64,000 nt of DNA from JAADHX01 sp964569385 (GCA_964569385.1 CAZMUM010000004.1:1-64000), one strand, 5' to 3'. Positions 7,549 to 16,397 are shown, counted from the stretch's first letter. A program made the numbers and translations. The notes: generated from the sequence alone by a model not told the origin.

Positions 7549-8262
7549 CTAATCCTCGAGCCGAGGGCTCTCCAGGAGGTCAGCTGTCGGCGCCTTCAGT
7601 CCCGTTTCAATTTCGTACCGGACGTCGTCCAACGTGTAGGCGAAGTATCGGAACGGGCCGAACAGTCCGCCAGAAGTCTTCCCGTCCTTAAACGGCGTAA
7701 CCGACTCCGCGCCTGCGAAGACAAGAACCGCATCGCCTTGCTCTGTCGTGTGGATCCGGGTGAAGACGAGGTATCGGATCGCTTCGCCTTCTATCCCGGC
7801 TCTTAGCTCGTCGATGGGCGGCACTCTGACGAGCGGGTTCAGAGTCTGACTCTGTTCAGCCACCATCATCACCGGATGAGCGACCGTAACCGACTTCGTG
7901 TCACTTGAGCCGGACACGACCTCATCGATTGCGAACTCGACTCCGTCATAGGTGGTCACAACGCCGTCAAGATCCTCTTCGGTCGGCTCCTCCGTGAAGA
8001 CGTCGCGGCTCACTCCGGTCACATGTCCCACGAAAACCAGGTCGGCGTAGTCAGCGAACTCAGCGAGACTGCCTGCGCTGCACGACGACGTAAAGTACGA
8101 ATCGGTCGATGCGTCTTCGTCAAAGAACCGCGACTCTGTAGACCCGTCGCTGCTAGACGGCGACGCAGAGTCGACGGTGGACGTGTCGCTACCACAGGCA
8201 GTCACAAGCAGCGCGAACCCCACAAGTAGCACTGTCAGTCGTGAACCATTGAACACTGTCAT
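7549..8262 (-). CDS. Putative lipoprotein of unknown function
   Basis: 237 residues. The N-terminus is a lipoprotein signal peptide with lipobox LVTAC (Cys about residue 23), followed by a Ser/Asp/Thr-rich linker. The folded part (residues 60-220) begins SYFTSSCSAGSLAEFADYAD and continues DLVFVGHVTGVSRDVF, a pattern seen in many actinobacterial lipoproteins of unknown function. ATG 8262 is chosen because GGGGAG lies seven bases upstream and the signal peptide follows directly. The stop codon of the metalloprotease-like remnant lies one base upstream of this start, so the two were once a coupled pair. Confidence 0.7.
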   Translation of the reverse strand: MTVFNGSRLTVLLVGFALLVTACGSDTSTVDSASPSSSDGSTESRFFDEDASTDSYFTSSCSAGSLAEFADYADLVFVGHVTGVSRDVFTEEPTEEDLDGVVTTYDGVEFAIDEVVSGSSDTKSVTVAHPVMMVAEQSQTLNPLVRVPPIDELRAGIEGEAIRYLVFTRIHTTEQGDAVLVFAGAESVTPFKDGKTSGGLFGPFRYFAYTLDDVRYEIETGLKAPTADLLESPRLED

Positions 8263-8263
8263 C

Positions 8264-8590
8264 TCAGCACTCCCCATTAACCTTGCTGCTCTCCCAGGAC
8301 CGAAGCCGTGAGTTTTCGCCACTCGTGATACAGCTTGCCTGATTGTTTCCGCCATCGCTGAAGCCAACCGTGTGAGCCAGCTCGCGACACACGACATTGT
8401 TCTTCTGGTTGTGAGTTGCACCGCCCGGACTCTTGCAGGTTGTGTGTATGCGGGGGTGCTCTAAGCCGGCCTCGCTACCGCCGTCGAGATTTGCCGCCCA
8501 TTCGTGTTCGAAAGAGCAACATCCGCCCGAGAAGCGACCGGTGCACGCGAAACCACCGCCCACCAGGGGAATCCCAGCAGACGGTGGTAC
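8264..8590 (-). pseudogene. Truncated metalloprotease-like remnant
   Basis: The frame reads CSFEHEWAANLDGG, then NNVVCRELAHTVGFSDGG and QASCITSG before its stop at 8264. This resembles the C-terminal part of secreted zinc metalloproteases of the matrixin type, where HELGHTxGxxH and SCM would be expected. Here the first and third zinc His positions read Arg and Asp (CRELAHTVGFSD). There is no start codon with support; the 5' part is missing and the open frame runs straight into tRNA-Ser. A dead fragment fits best; a small non-enzymatic protein cannot be excluded. Confidence 0.45.
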
Positions 8591-8591
8591 T

Positions 8592-8682
8592 TGGCGGAGA
8601 GGATGGGATTCGAACCCACGGTGATCGTGAAGACCACAACGCCTTAGCAGGGCGCCCCATTCGTCCACTCTGGCACCTCTCC
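8592..8682 (-). tRNA. tRNA-Ser (anticodon GCT)
   Basis: 91 bases with encoded CCA. The acceptor stem is GGAGAGG/CCTCTCC. The anticodon stem GCGCC/GGCGT carries loop CTGCTAA, giving GCT. The long variable arm of class II tRNAs and a T-loop TTCGAAT are present. Confidence 0.95.
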
Positions 8683-8698
8683 ACCTCCGATGATATCC

Positions 8699-8746
8699 AA
8701 CCAGTGTCTAGAAGTGTCGCTATAACCACGATCCTCGACACTGGTT
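8699..8746 (+). repeat. Hairpin-forming interspersed repeat, copy B
   Basis: Ten-base perfect arms AACCAGTGTC (8699-8708) and GACACTGGTT (8737-8746) with a 28-base loop. It lies between the two tRNA-Ser genes and shares arms and loop sequence with copy A at 7436. Confidence 0.75.
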
Positions 8747-8770
8747 CCGAAGATCTGGCCCAAACGACCG

Positions 8771-8818
8771 AACCTGTGCCCAAAACCGCGGTCCTGACTG
8801 CGTTTCTAGGCACTGGTT
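8771..8818 (-). repeat. Hairpin-forming interspersed repeat, copy C (inverted)
   Basis: Arms AACCTGTGCC (8771-8780) and GGCACTGGTT (8809-8818) pair at nine of ten positions. Read on the minus strand it begins AACCAGTGCCTAGAAACG, matching the start of copies A and B. With copy B it forms a larger inverted pair between the tRNA-Ser genes. Confidence 0.65.
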
Positions 8819-8834
8819 GCGAGAATTGGGGGTT

Positions 8835-8924
8835 TGGCGGAGAGAGGGGGATTCGAACCCCCGGTGACCGTGAAGCCACAACGGTTTTCAAGACCGACGC
8901 AATAGTCCGCTCTGCCATCTCTCC
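8835..8924 (-). tRNA. tRNA-Ser (anticodon TGA)
   Basis: 90 bases with encoded CCA. The acceptor stem is GGAGAGA/TCTCTCC. The anticodon stem TCGGT/ACCGT carries loop CTTGAAA, giving TGA. A class II long variable arm and T-stem GGGGG/CCCCC are present. Confidence 0.95.
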
Positions 8925-9018
8925 GCCAGTGATGGTAGCGACGCCGAGAGCGCTCTGAAAGCCAATTCATCGCAATCTCGGCCAGGCGATGTCATAGCGA
9001 CAACTACTCTCTACCGCC

Positions 9019-11322
9019 ATGACTCGTCCCCGCCATCTCGTGGTTGTGGGCGCGGCCGCGGGCATGGGTCGGTGGCTGTGCCGCCACTTGTTCTCGTCGA
9101 TGCCGTGGGAGTCGGTCACGCTGGTCGACACCGAGCGCGCCGCCAACCTCCTGGCGGCCCAAGAGTGGGAGTTCGGCGTCGAGCCCACGCTTGGCTCGAT
9201 AGGTCAGCTAGCCGCCGACGTCGGCCAGCCCGACACCGCCGTCTGCTTCGCTGTTCCACGCTCAGAAGTCGATGCCGTAGCCGCGGCATTGTTTCCCAAG
9301 CTTGCCCAGGATGCGATCGCATTCGACACGTCGTCGGCCAAAGTCGAGTCGCTTCAGGCAATGACGAATCGGGCCGACGGCCGCAGCGTATTTGGCACCC
9401 ACCCACTGTTCAGCTCTCTGATCAGAACCCTCGACGGACAGACAGTGGTGGTCACTCCGGCAACGGACCACCAGCCAGGCGACCCCGAGACGTACCAATG
9501 GTTCGCCGATGCGGTCACGGCGGCGGGCGGAATCGTAAAGCTGAGCGACGCCGCATCGCACGATGCGGCAATGGCCTACGTCGAGACCCTGGCCCAGCAA
9601 ACATTGCTCGGGTTTGCCGATGCAGTGACGAGTTCGGGGCTCGACCTCGAGACTGAGATGTGGGCCAGCCGGACTCCACTATTTGAAACCCTGTTGGGAC
9701 TAGCCACCAACGTCCTAGCCGAGTCGCAGCAAACTCACGTCGCATCACGACAATCGGCCGCCGACGCCGGACGAATCCGCGACGAGCTGATCGCCTCAAT
9801 CGGAAGCGACCTAACCGGCGACATTAACCACTACGTCGAGACCATCCGCGACCGATTCTCGGGCTCGTTATTCGACACCATCCAAGCAACCGCTACGGCT
9901 GCCATAGCAGCAGCGCAAGCTAAGAAGGCCGACCTGGCCAGGCACCTCCGGACAGGCGAATTGGTCGGCGTCATTCCGATCGAACGCCTCGACACACTTC
10001 GGGTTGGTCACATTGTTGGCGTAAGCCCGACCGCAGTGGTTCTCCAAGAGACAATGCTCGGCCAAGCTGGCTCAGCCGCCATGATCATCGGGCGGGGGGC
10101 CCACAACGCGAGCCGCCTCGGTGTCAGTGGCAAGCCACGCCAGACCACATTTGCCCTGGGACGAATCGATGTCGCCGCGGGAGCCGATCTCTCACGACGT
10201 CTCGACGATTGGCTCGCATACGTAAGACGAGACGTTCGATTCCTCGTCCCCGAATCGATCGCAGGCTCGGGGGTCTTAGCCGTCGTTTCTGAACAACCAC
10301 TCGTTCGCAACTGCGAAGTTGTTTCTGAAGTGGTGCGCACGGGTCAGAGAGCAGTCGTGATACGCCTCGAAGTGCGGGCCGACAACGACGTCGACGAAAT
10401 GGTCGAAACTCTCAGGCAACGAATCAGCGTCGCCTATGCCTGGCCAGAAGGATTGTCGCTACCCGTCGACGATGGCGAACAGCGCCACATCAGCTACCTG
10501 GGACCGATCGGAACGTTCTCTGAGTCGGCGGCCCTGCACGCCATCGGACATCTTGGTTTCGACCCAACGAACGCAAAGGCAGTCGCGTCGTTCGACGAAG
10601 TAATCGAGGCCGCAACAACCGGCGGTCTAGGAGTAGTGCCCGTCGCTAGCTCGGCTTCTGGCCTAGTCGAACGGACGGCTGTAGCCCTACTGGAAGCGCC
10701 CGCCAACATTGCCGCCAGCGGCGTTGTGGATGTAGCGGTGCGATTCGATGCATTCGTACCAAGTGGCATGAACCTCAACGACATGCGCGGCCGCCAGGTC
10801 GTCAGCCACCCCCAAGCCCTCGAACAGTGCACCCGATTCATCTCCCGGTGGAACCTCGAACCCATCGGTTGCCCATCGACTGCCGACGCTGTCCGAATCG
10901 CCGCGGCCGACGGCGACAAAGTAGCCATAGGTCGAGCCGAACTAGACGTGCCATCGAACCTTCGTGTGGCCGAACGTGAAATCGACGACATCGCCGGCGC
11001 GCTCACGCGCTTTCTCGTCATTGGTAGCGCCGGTGACTTCGGCGAACTTGTCGGCGGTTCTGACCCCACTCTTCGCTCGGTCTGGGTTGCAGCCGGCCAC
11101 GGCGACCTTGGCGCGGTGATCAACGCCAACGGGCCCGCCTTCGACGAGATCATCACCTCGCCGTCGGGGCGAGTGCTTCTGGTTACCAGCCGCGACGTCG
11201 AGATCGCTTCGACGCCGACACTACGCCACCTAGGTCGGATCCCGTGGACACCGCGAACACCACTCGTGCGTCTCGGCGGTGTCCTCAGAGTCGATCATGG
11301 GACGGGCAAGGCCAGCCGCTAG
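9019..11322 (+). CDS. TyrA-like/PheA-like fusion protein
   Basis: 767 residues. Residues 1-300 resemble prephenate dehydrogenase: NAD-binding strand LVVVGAAAGMGRWLCRH, then FGTHPLFSS and an all-helical second domain. Residues about 300-490 are not recognised. Residues about 495-690 resemble prephenate dehydratase: ISYLGPIGTFSESAAL, then GGLGVVPVASSASGLV, HPQALEQC and LTRFLVIG. The last 80 residues look ACT-like. The usual ENS of the dehydratase motif is replaced by ASS, while the Thr of TRF is kept, so activity of that half is uncertain. No chorismate mutase segment is seen. It would act in Phe/Tyr synthesis from prephenate or in a prephenate-derived side pathway; the latter is speculation. 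Confidence 0.75.
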   Translation: MTRPRHLVVVGAAAGMGRWLCRHLFSSMPWESVTLVDTERAANLLAAQEWEFGVEPTLGSIGQLAADVGQPDTAVCFAVPRSEVDAVAAALFPKLAQDAIAFDTSSAKVESLQAMTNRADGRSVFGTHPLFSSLIRTLDGQTVVVTPATDHQPGDPETYQWFADAVTAAGGIVKLSDAASHDAAMAYVETLAQQTLLGFADAVTSSGLDLETEMWASRTPLFETLLGLATNVLAESQQTHVASRQSAADAGRIRDELIASIGSDLTGDINHYVETIRDRFSGSLFDTIQATATAAIAAAQAKKADLARHLRTGELVGVIPIERLDTLRVGHIVGVSPTAVVLQETMLGQAGSAAMIIGRGAHNASRLGVSGKPRQTTFALGRIDVAAGADLSRRLDDWLAYVRRDVRFLVPESIAGSGVLAVVSEQPLVRNCEVVSEVVRTGQRAVVIRLEVRADNDVDEMVETLRQRISVAYAWPEGLSLPVDDGEQRHISYLGPIGTFSESAALHAIGHLGFDPTNAKAVASFDEVIEAATTGGLGVVPVASSASGLVERTAVALLEAPANIAASGVVDVAVRFDAFVPSGMNLNDMRGRQVVSHPQALEQCTRFISRWNLEPIGCPSTADAVRIAAADGDKVAIGRAELDVPSNLRVAEREIDDIAGALTRFLVIGSAGDFGELVGGSDPTLRSVWVAAGHGDLGAVINANGPAFDEIITSPSGRVLLVTSRDVEIASTPTLRHLGRIPWTPRTPLVRLGGVLRVDHGTGKASR

Positions 11323-11332
11323 CCATCGACGA

Positions 11333-13003
11333 TCAACCCTGGCTCGTCTCCTCGAGAATCTCGTCGAGCCTGACGATGTCGTCAGAAACAACAACACCTA
11401 CGAAGTTCCCGTTTCCGTCGGTGACCGGAATCTGGTCGAGATCCTGATTCTCCATCACCTCAGTTGCTTCGCGCAGCGTCATCGAGAGGCGCGCCGGACG
11501 GATCGGCTTCATGATTTTTGACACGGGAACATCGCCCCATGTATCACGATCGTGTTCAGACGCGTCGTGCACCTGACACACGCCTAGATACCGGCCCTCC
11601 TCGACAACGACACCCACGAGTTCTTTGCGCCGTAAGGCATGATTCCAAACGAAATCGTTCAACGACATATCCGGGCTGACAGTCTTCACCTCAGTGCGCA
11701 ACACCGACGTTACAGGTAGACGGAAACGTCGCTCAAGGTGACCAGAGCGAGTAATTCGTTGGTAGGCCGAAACCGAAGCACCTCCAACCACCACCTGCGA
11801 CACCGCCACCGCTATTAGAGCAGGAACCACAAACTCGGTGGCTCCGGTCGACTCAGCGACGAACATGACCGAGGTGAGAGGCGTTCGGTAGCCAGCGCCG
11901 AGGAAAGCGGCCAAACCGATGAAGGGAAACAGGCTGAGGGCGCTCTCGTCGGCGACCAACTCGCCAACAATGCGGCCCGAGATCAGGCCAAAGATGGCCA
12001 ACGGAATGAACACCCCGCCAACCCCGCCAGCACCGATGGTCACGGTCGTGGCAACCATACGAATACCAAGTAACAAGACTAAGAACCCGACCCCGTGGTC
12101 GGGTTCGAGGACCCACTCGAGAATGTTCTGTCCAGAAGAGGGCCCCATCGATAGTGGTCGACCGTCGTACAGCCAATCCGTCAACAGAACGAGACCACCA
12201 AGAATCGCGGCTCCGCCAATTCCCCTCTGCCACCACGCAACCTCGGCAGATACCCGCTTGGCTCCCATGAGCAGCCGAGAAAAGACCAGCGCCCCGGCGC
12301 CCGCGAAGACACCGACCAGCGCGGCACCCCAAAGTTCGGTTCGGTTGAACTGAAGGATCTCGTCTCCACCGGCGCCTCTAAGGATTTCCGAAGCCGAGAA
12401 GATCTGCCCCGTTCCGAAGAAGCTGACAAAGGTTACGTAGCTCGCGGCCGCAGCAATTAGCGCTGGCAGGAGCGCCCGCCTGGCCACATCGCCCTGGTAC
12501 GGCGACTCGAGTGCGAACAGCACCCCAGTTGCCGGTGCCTTAAAGATGGCCGCAACGCCAGCAGCGGCGCCGGCAACCATCAGGGCCTTGTTGTCCTTGT
12601 CACGAAACAACCAACGCATCCGATGCTGGATCGAAGCACCGATGGTGGCGCCAGCATAAATAGCCGGACCTTCCAGGCCGACTGCGCCGCCTCCACCAAC
12701 AGTCGCCGCTCCAGCTGGTAGTCGAACGGCGAGATCACGTAACCGAAGCCGGGGGCGCCGATCGTGGTAACCGGCGATGTACTCCTCAGACGTAGCAGGG
12801 GACATTCCTTTGCCAGCCCACCGGAGGAACATAACGGCGATGAGCAAGCCAAGCCCAGGTGTGAGGGTTCTGATCCACAGCGGGGCTTGGAGTACATCGT
12901 GGAGCAACAACTCGACAGCCACGAACTCGACAACCGCAACCAACAAGCCGGTAGCGACCCCGACCGCGGCGTACGTAGCGAAACGAATGATCCGATTGCG
13001 CAT
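11333..13003 (-). CDS. CLC chloride channel/transporter with C-terminal CBS pair
   Basis: 556 residues with ten or more membrane segments in residues 1-425. CLC signatures are GGGGAVGLEGPAIYAGATIG (the Glu of GLEGP is the gating position), AAGVAAIFKAPATGVLFALE and GAGGVGGVFIPLAIFGL. Two CBS domains fill residues about 430-550, including VSKIMKPIRPARLSMTLREA, and probably bind a nucleotide. Such proteins move chloride, with or without proton exchange; the gating Glu supports but does not prove exchange. It is convergent with the TyrA/PheA fusion. Confidence 0.92.
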   Translation of the reverse strand: MRNRIIRFATYAAVGVATGLLVAVVEFVAVELLLHDVLQAPLWIRTLTPGLGLLIAVMFLRWAGKGMSPATSEEYIAGYHDRRPRLRLRDLAVRLPAGAATVGGGGAVGLEGPAIYAGATIGASIQHRMRWLFRDKDNKALMVAGAAAGVAAIFKAPATGVLFALESPYQGDVARRALLPALIAAAASYVTFVSFFGTGQIFSASEILRGAGGDEILQFNRTELWGAALVGVFAGAGALVFSRLLMGAKRVSAEVAWWQRGIGGAAILGGLVLLTDWLYDGRPLSMGPSSGQNILEWVLEPDHGVGFLVLLLGIRMVATTVTIGAGGVGGVFIPLAIFGLISGRIVGELVADESALSLFPFIGLAAFLGAGYRTPLTSVMFVAESTGATEFVVPALIAVAVSQVVVGGASVSAYQRITRSGHLERRFRLPVTSVLRTEVKTVSPDMSLNDFVWNHALRRKELVGVVVEEGRYLGVCQVHDASEHDRDTWGDVPVSKIMKPIRPARLSMTLREATEVMENQDLDQIPVTDGNGNFVGVVVSDDIVRLDEILEETSQG

Positions 13004-13100
13004 ATCCAGCCCTACTCGGCGCTCGCCGGAAACGCATTAGGGCAAACTCGTCGACTGCGCATCCATACAGTGTGGCTGGTTCGTCGTACGATCGGTGACC

Positions 13101-13820
13101 ATGGACAACGACCGCTTCTACTTCAGACAGCTGCTGGCCGGACAAGACTTCGCCGTGAGCGACCAATTGGCCAAACAGATGGTGAACTTCGTGTATCTAA
13201 TCGGAGATCGTTCGACCGGAGAGGCAGTCGTTGTTGACCCTGCCTACGGTGTCAGCGACCTGATCGACATACTCGCCGAAGACGACATGAAGCTGACCGG
13301 CGTACTGGCAACCCACTACCATCCAGACCATGTTGGAGGCTCAATGATGGGCCACGACATCGAAGGGGTGAACGAGCTACTCGAGCTCCAGGGGGTGAAG
13401 GTCCACGTTCAACGAGACGAAGCCGAGTGGGTCAAACGAGTTACTCACGTTTCGGACTCCGACCTTGCTCTTCATGACAGCGGCGACATTGTGCAAGTCG
13501 GGAATGTCAGCATCGAGCTCATCCACACACCTGGACACACCCCTGGTAGTCAGTGTTTCCTCGTGAACGGCAATCTCATAGCTGGCGACACACTGTTCCT
13601 CGATGGTTGTGGCCGCACCGATCTTCCCGGTTCGGATGCGGCTGAGATGTATCGCTCGCTCCACGATCGATTGGCGAAGGTGCCAGGTGACACGATTCTT
13701 TTCCCTGGGCACCGCTATTCGGTCGACAGTTCGGCTTCGATGGAGACAACGCGCGCCACTAACTTCGTGTTCCGCCCCAAGAACGAACAACAGTGGATGA
13801 CGATGTTCGGCACCAATTGA
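13101..13820 (+). CDS. MBL-fold hydrolase, glyoxalase II/persulfide dioxygenase-like
   Basis: About 239 residues. All metal-binding motifs are present: THYHPDHVGG, HTPGHTPGSQ, GDTLFLDGCGRTDLPG and FPGHRY. The GCGRxDLPGSD segment and the next gene, a rhodanese, resemble ETHE1-type persulfide dioxygenases, which oxidise glutathione or other persulfides. A hydroxyacylglutathione-hydrolase-like role is the alternative. ATG 13101 is chosen; GTG 13095 is in frame. The end overlaps the rhodanese start region, so the pair is probably co-translated. Confidence 0.85.
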   Translation: MDNDRFYFRQLLAGQDFAVSDQLAKQMVNFVYLIGDRSTGEAVVVDPAYGVSDLIDILAEDDMKLTGVLATHYHPDHVGGSMMGHDIEGVNELLELQGVKVHVQRDEAEWVKRVTHVSDSDLALHDSGDIVQVGNVSIELIHTPGHTPGSQCFLVNGNLIAGDTLFLDGCGRTDLPGSDAAEMYRSLHDRLAKVPGDTILFPGHRYSVDSSASMETTRATNFVFRPKNEQQWMTMFGTN

Positions 13821-14683
13821 CGAACTCGTTGCCTCCGATCGCAACCCTTGCCGAACTCGATGAGCTAGTAGCGGGCCGCGACGTTGTGTGGTGCGACGTG
13901 CGTTGGTATCTCGATGGTCGCGATGCCTTGGCCGCCTACGCCGCCGGGCACCTGCCTGGTGCGGTGTATGTCGATATGGATACCGATCTTGCCGCACCCC
14001 CATCGCAAGAACATGGTCGACATCCCTTGCCAGAGCCGGAGGTTTTCGCCACCTCGCTGGGCAACCTCGGGATCGCTGAAGATAACCTCGTCATCGCCTA
14101 TGACGACACCGGTGGGCAACAAGCGGGCCGATTAGTCTGGATGCTGCGAGCGATCGGCTGCGATGCAGTCGTGCTCGACGGTGGGATCCAAACCTGGACG
14201 GGGCCTCTGGAGCAGGTGATCCCTGCACGTTCTGTGGTAGTTCGATCGGCTCGACCATGGCCAACGGATCGGCTGGCTGGTATCGAACAAACCGCCGCCG
14301 CAGCGCTCGACACCAAGTCCGTAGTTATCGATGCCCGAGCCGCCGAACGCTTCCGCGGCGAAACCGAACCCATCGATCCCGTTGCCGGACACATCCCCGG
14401 GGCGCTCAACGCGCCACTCGCTCACAACCTTGTTGATGGCCTGTTCGCCTCGCCCGCAGCGCTACGAGCTCGATTCGTTGCCCTTGGTATCGAACCTCTT
14501 GGCATCGAACCTGTTGGAATCGAACCCAACATCGAGGTCATCGCCTATTGCGGGTCTGGGGTCACGGCGTGCCACAACATTCTGGCAATCGAACGGGCCG
14601 GATTGGGGGTGGCCAAGCTATTCCCAGGTTCGTGGTCGCAGTGGAGCAACGACCCAGAGCGCCCAGTGGCAACCGGCGAATAA
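13793..14683 (+). CDS. Two-domain rhodanese sulfurtransferase
   Basis: Up to 296 residues with two rhodanese domains. The first (about 10-130) is the inactive type: DVRWYLDG, AGHLPGAVYVDMDTDL and a Cys-free loop YDDTGGQQ. The second (about 155-290) has AGHIPGALNAPL and the active-site loop AYCGSGVTACH, with the Cys nucleophile. This is the layout of thiosulfate or 3-mercaptopyruvate sulfurtransferases. The annotated ATG 13793 overlaps the MBL gene by 28 bases; TTG 13817, overlapping its stop, is an alternative. A three-copy LGIEP repeat interrupts the second domain. With the preceding gene it suggests persulfide handling. Confidence 0.88.
   Translation: MDDDVRHQLTNSLPPIATLAELDELVAGRDVVWCDVRWYLDGRDALAAYAAGHLPGAVYVDMDTDLAAPPSQEHGRHPLPEPEVFATSLGNLGIAEDNLVIAYDDTGGQQAGRLVWMLRAIGCDAVVLDGGIQTWTGPLEQVIPARSVVVRSARPWPTDRLAGIEQTAAAALDTKSVVIDARAAERFRGETEPIDPVAGHIPGALNAPLAHNLVDGLFASPAALRARFVALGIEPLGIEPVGIEPNIEVIAYCGSGVTACHNILAIERAGLGVAKLFPGSWSQWSNDPERPVATGE
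14483..14527 (+). repeat. 15-bp tandem repeat within the rhodanese gene
   Basis: Three in-frame units at 14483, 14498 and 14513 encode LGIEP, LGIEP and VGIEP just before the active-site strand. They differ only at silent or conservative positions. Confidence 0.8.
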
Positions 14684-14696
14684 CCCGACGGGCGCT

Positions 14697-15434
14697 TCAG
14701 CTGTCGGAGTCGAGGTTGGCCCGGGCCCGTTCGATTTGTATTGATGCCGCCATGAGATGAGTGTTTGGGACCAGATGGTGCACTCCGTCCGCGGCAACAA
14801 CTTCGACCGCCGTGCTGTGAAGGGCGATAACGCGACCAGAAATCGGGCCGACGGTGACAACGTCGTTCTCGTTGAGAATCCCCCGTAGCGCTCGGGCTGC
14901 GGCAACTTCGCCAGAGATCGTGCGACCGCCGAGCCCCACCAACAACGCTCCGGCTAGGCCAACGCTAAACATCACTGCGGCCGCGGCCAAGTTAATGATC
15001 GTTGTGTCGACGCCAATCTGACCGGCGGCCAATATGACGGTAGCGGCAAGGATTACAGCCCGCACTGCCACTGGCCCATACTTCTGAGCACCAGCATTGG
15101 CTCGAGCAAGGGCAGACGAAACCGCCCCCGCAGCCAAAGACGCGGCTGAGTTTCCAACAATGAACACGATCAGTCCGGCTAGCAGTCGAGGTAGGAAGTC
15201 GACCGCATCCTGCGGTAGCTGATCGAGTGAATTGGGGTTAACGATTCCCAGGGCTACCACCAACCCAGCAACCACCCCTATCCAGAAGGCCAAATTCGCA
15301 ATCGGCTCCGACATCTTCTGAAGAATTGCAGGTCGAGAGTCCGCTGATAACAACCTACGGACGAGAACCGCAATCAGCGCTCCGGCGACGAAGCCGCCAC
15401 CAACAGCTATAGCTGCACCTATCCATTCATTCAT
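14697..15434 (-). CDS. MscS-family mechanosensitive channel-like protein
   Basis: 245 residues with four to five membrane segments (about 6-26, 48-68, 85-110, 125-145, 150-170). The last helix and its following segment (FSVGLAGALLVGLGGRTISG) resemble the pore helix of MscS. The short beta domain after it has ENDVVTVGPISGRVIALHS, matching the MscS beta domain. It probably releases solutes under membrane tension. AGAGGA lies eight bases before ATG 15434. It is the third gene of a leftward unit with an ECF sigma factor and its anti-sigma factor. Confidence 0.75.
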   Translation of the reverse strand: MNEWIGAAIAVGGGFVAGALIAVLVRRLLSADSRPAILQKMSEPIANLAFWIGVVAGLVVALGIVNPNSLDQLPQDAVDFLPRLLAGLIVFIVGNSAASLAAGAVSSALARANAGAQKYGPVAVRAVILAATVILAAGQIGVDTTIINLAAAAVMFSVGLAGALLVGLGGRTISGEVAAARALRGILNENDVVTVGPISGRVIALHSTAVEVVAADGVHHLVPNTHLMAASIQIERARANLDSDS

Positions 15435-15460
15435 CGATGTAGTCCTCTGGTTAAATAGCG

Positions 15461-15787
15461 CTAGGTAGTCGCGTCTGGTGGGTCGAACAAGATCTTCGCA
15501 GTTTGGGCCGCGGAACCGAACATCGACATCAGCAGCGCCAAGTCTTCTCGATCGCGCATAGCCGAAGCCAACCGCACAGACATCCGATCTTCTAACCCAG
15601 GTGTGGGTTCGAGCACCATCGAAAGCGCCGAGTCGAACGGAGCATCATCGCCGGCGATTCTCTCCAACTCGTCGGCACATCGGGTGCACTGCTCCACATG
15701 AGTTTCAAGGCCATCATCAATATCGCCGGTCTCGAGCCACAGGGCAAGACGCTTCTGGCTGGGGTGACGCAAGCTCATGGCTTCCAC
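15461..15787 (-). CDS. Zinc-binding anti-sigma factor
   Basis: 108 residues. The ZAS motif HVEQCTRC (about residues 30-37) gives the HxxxCxxC of zinc-containing anti-sigma factors, and no membrane segment is present. It probably binds the sigma factor encoded just upstream. Its start overlaps the end of that gene by 13 bases (ATG 15787; ATG 15778 is the alternative). Confidence 0.8.
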   Translation of the reverse strand: MEAMSLRHPSQKRLALWLETGDIDDGLETHVEQCTRCADELERIAGDDAPFDSALSMVLEPTPGLEDRMSVRLASAMRDREDLALLMSMFGSAAQTAKILFDPPDATT

Positions 15788-16389
15788 TCCCCTAGTGCGC
15801 TGGCGAGAGTACGTCGCGCCCTCAAAAGACGGGTCTTTACCGTCGGCAACCCGACGTCGAGCGCCGCAGCGATTTCGTCATAGCTGAGCTGTTCCAGTTC
15901 GCGCATCACAACGATGCTTCGCGAGAGTTCGTCGAGTTCGTCGAGGGCCCGCTCGAAGTCGCGGAGTGCGGCCCGGCCCTGCACTTTCGATTCGACCGTA
16001 TTGGCGACCGGCCGTTCTGGAAGTTCGGCCGGGTCATGGAGGATGTCGCGTCGTCGCCTGAGGGTGCTTATAGCGGTGTTGTGCGCTATTCGTAACACCC
16101 AACTCTTCACAGAAGACTCGCCCCGGAACGTAGGCAGCGCCTGCCACGCCTTGATGAGCGTGTCTTGGGTGACGTCTTCGGCCAGGGCCGAATCTCGAAC
16201 TATCGACAGAGCCACGCGATATATCGCAGCCGAGTGCTCGTTCACCAACAACTGAAGGACGGCAGCTTCGTCGCGTTCGTCGGCGCTCGGCGTCGGTGGT
16301 GGGGTGGACGTAGTCACGATCTTGGGGGTCGACCCGATGAACTGATGCGTACGTCGCCCAAGAGCAACGGGTAGCACGAGGGCCTGCAT
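15775..16389 (-). CDS. ECF RNA polymerase sigma factor
   Basis: 204 residues. Region 2 spans about 45-115 (AEDVTQDTLIKAWQALPTF, then WVLRIAHNTAISTLRRRRD). Region 4 spans about 140-200, with LDELSRSIVVMRELEQLSYD and the recognition helix around VGLPTVKTRLLRARR. ATG 16389 lacks a ribosome-binding site, but a promoter-like site at 16398-16423 would place the transcript start at or near it. Its operon holds an anti-sigma factor and an MscS-like channel. Confidence 0.88.
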   Translation of the reverse strand: MQALVLPVALGRRTHQFIGSTPKIVTTSTPPPTPSADERDEAAVLQLLVNEHSAAIYRVALSIVRDSALAEDVTQDTLIKAWQALPTFRGESSVKSWVLRIAHNTAISTLRRRRDILHDPAELPERPVANTVESKVQGRAALRDFERALDELDELSRSIVVMRELEQLSYDEIAAALDVGLPTVKTRLLRARRTLASALGEWKP

Positions 16390-16397
16390 GTTGAACA

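Noticed and set aside
8416..8958. Rightward 180-codon open frame with a GGERGIRTPGDREA-like segment
   Set aside because: It runs antisense through both tRNA-Ser genes; the peptide is the well-known false translation of tRNA-Ser.
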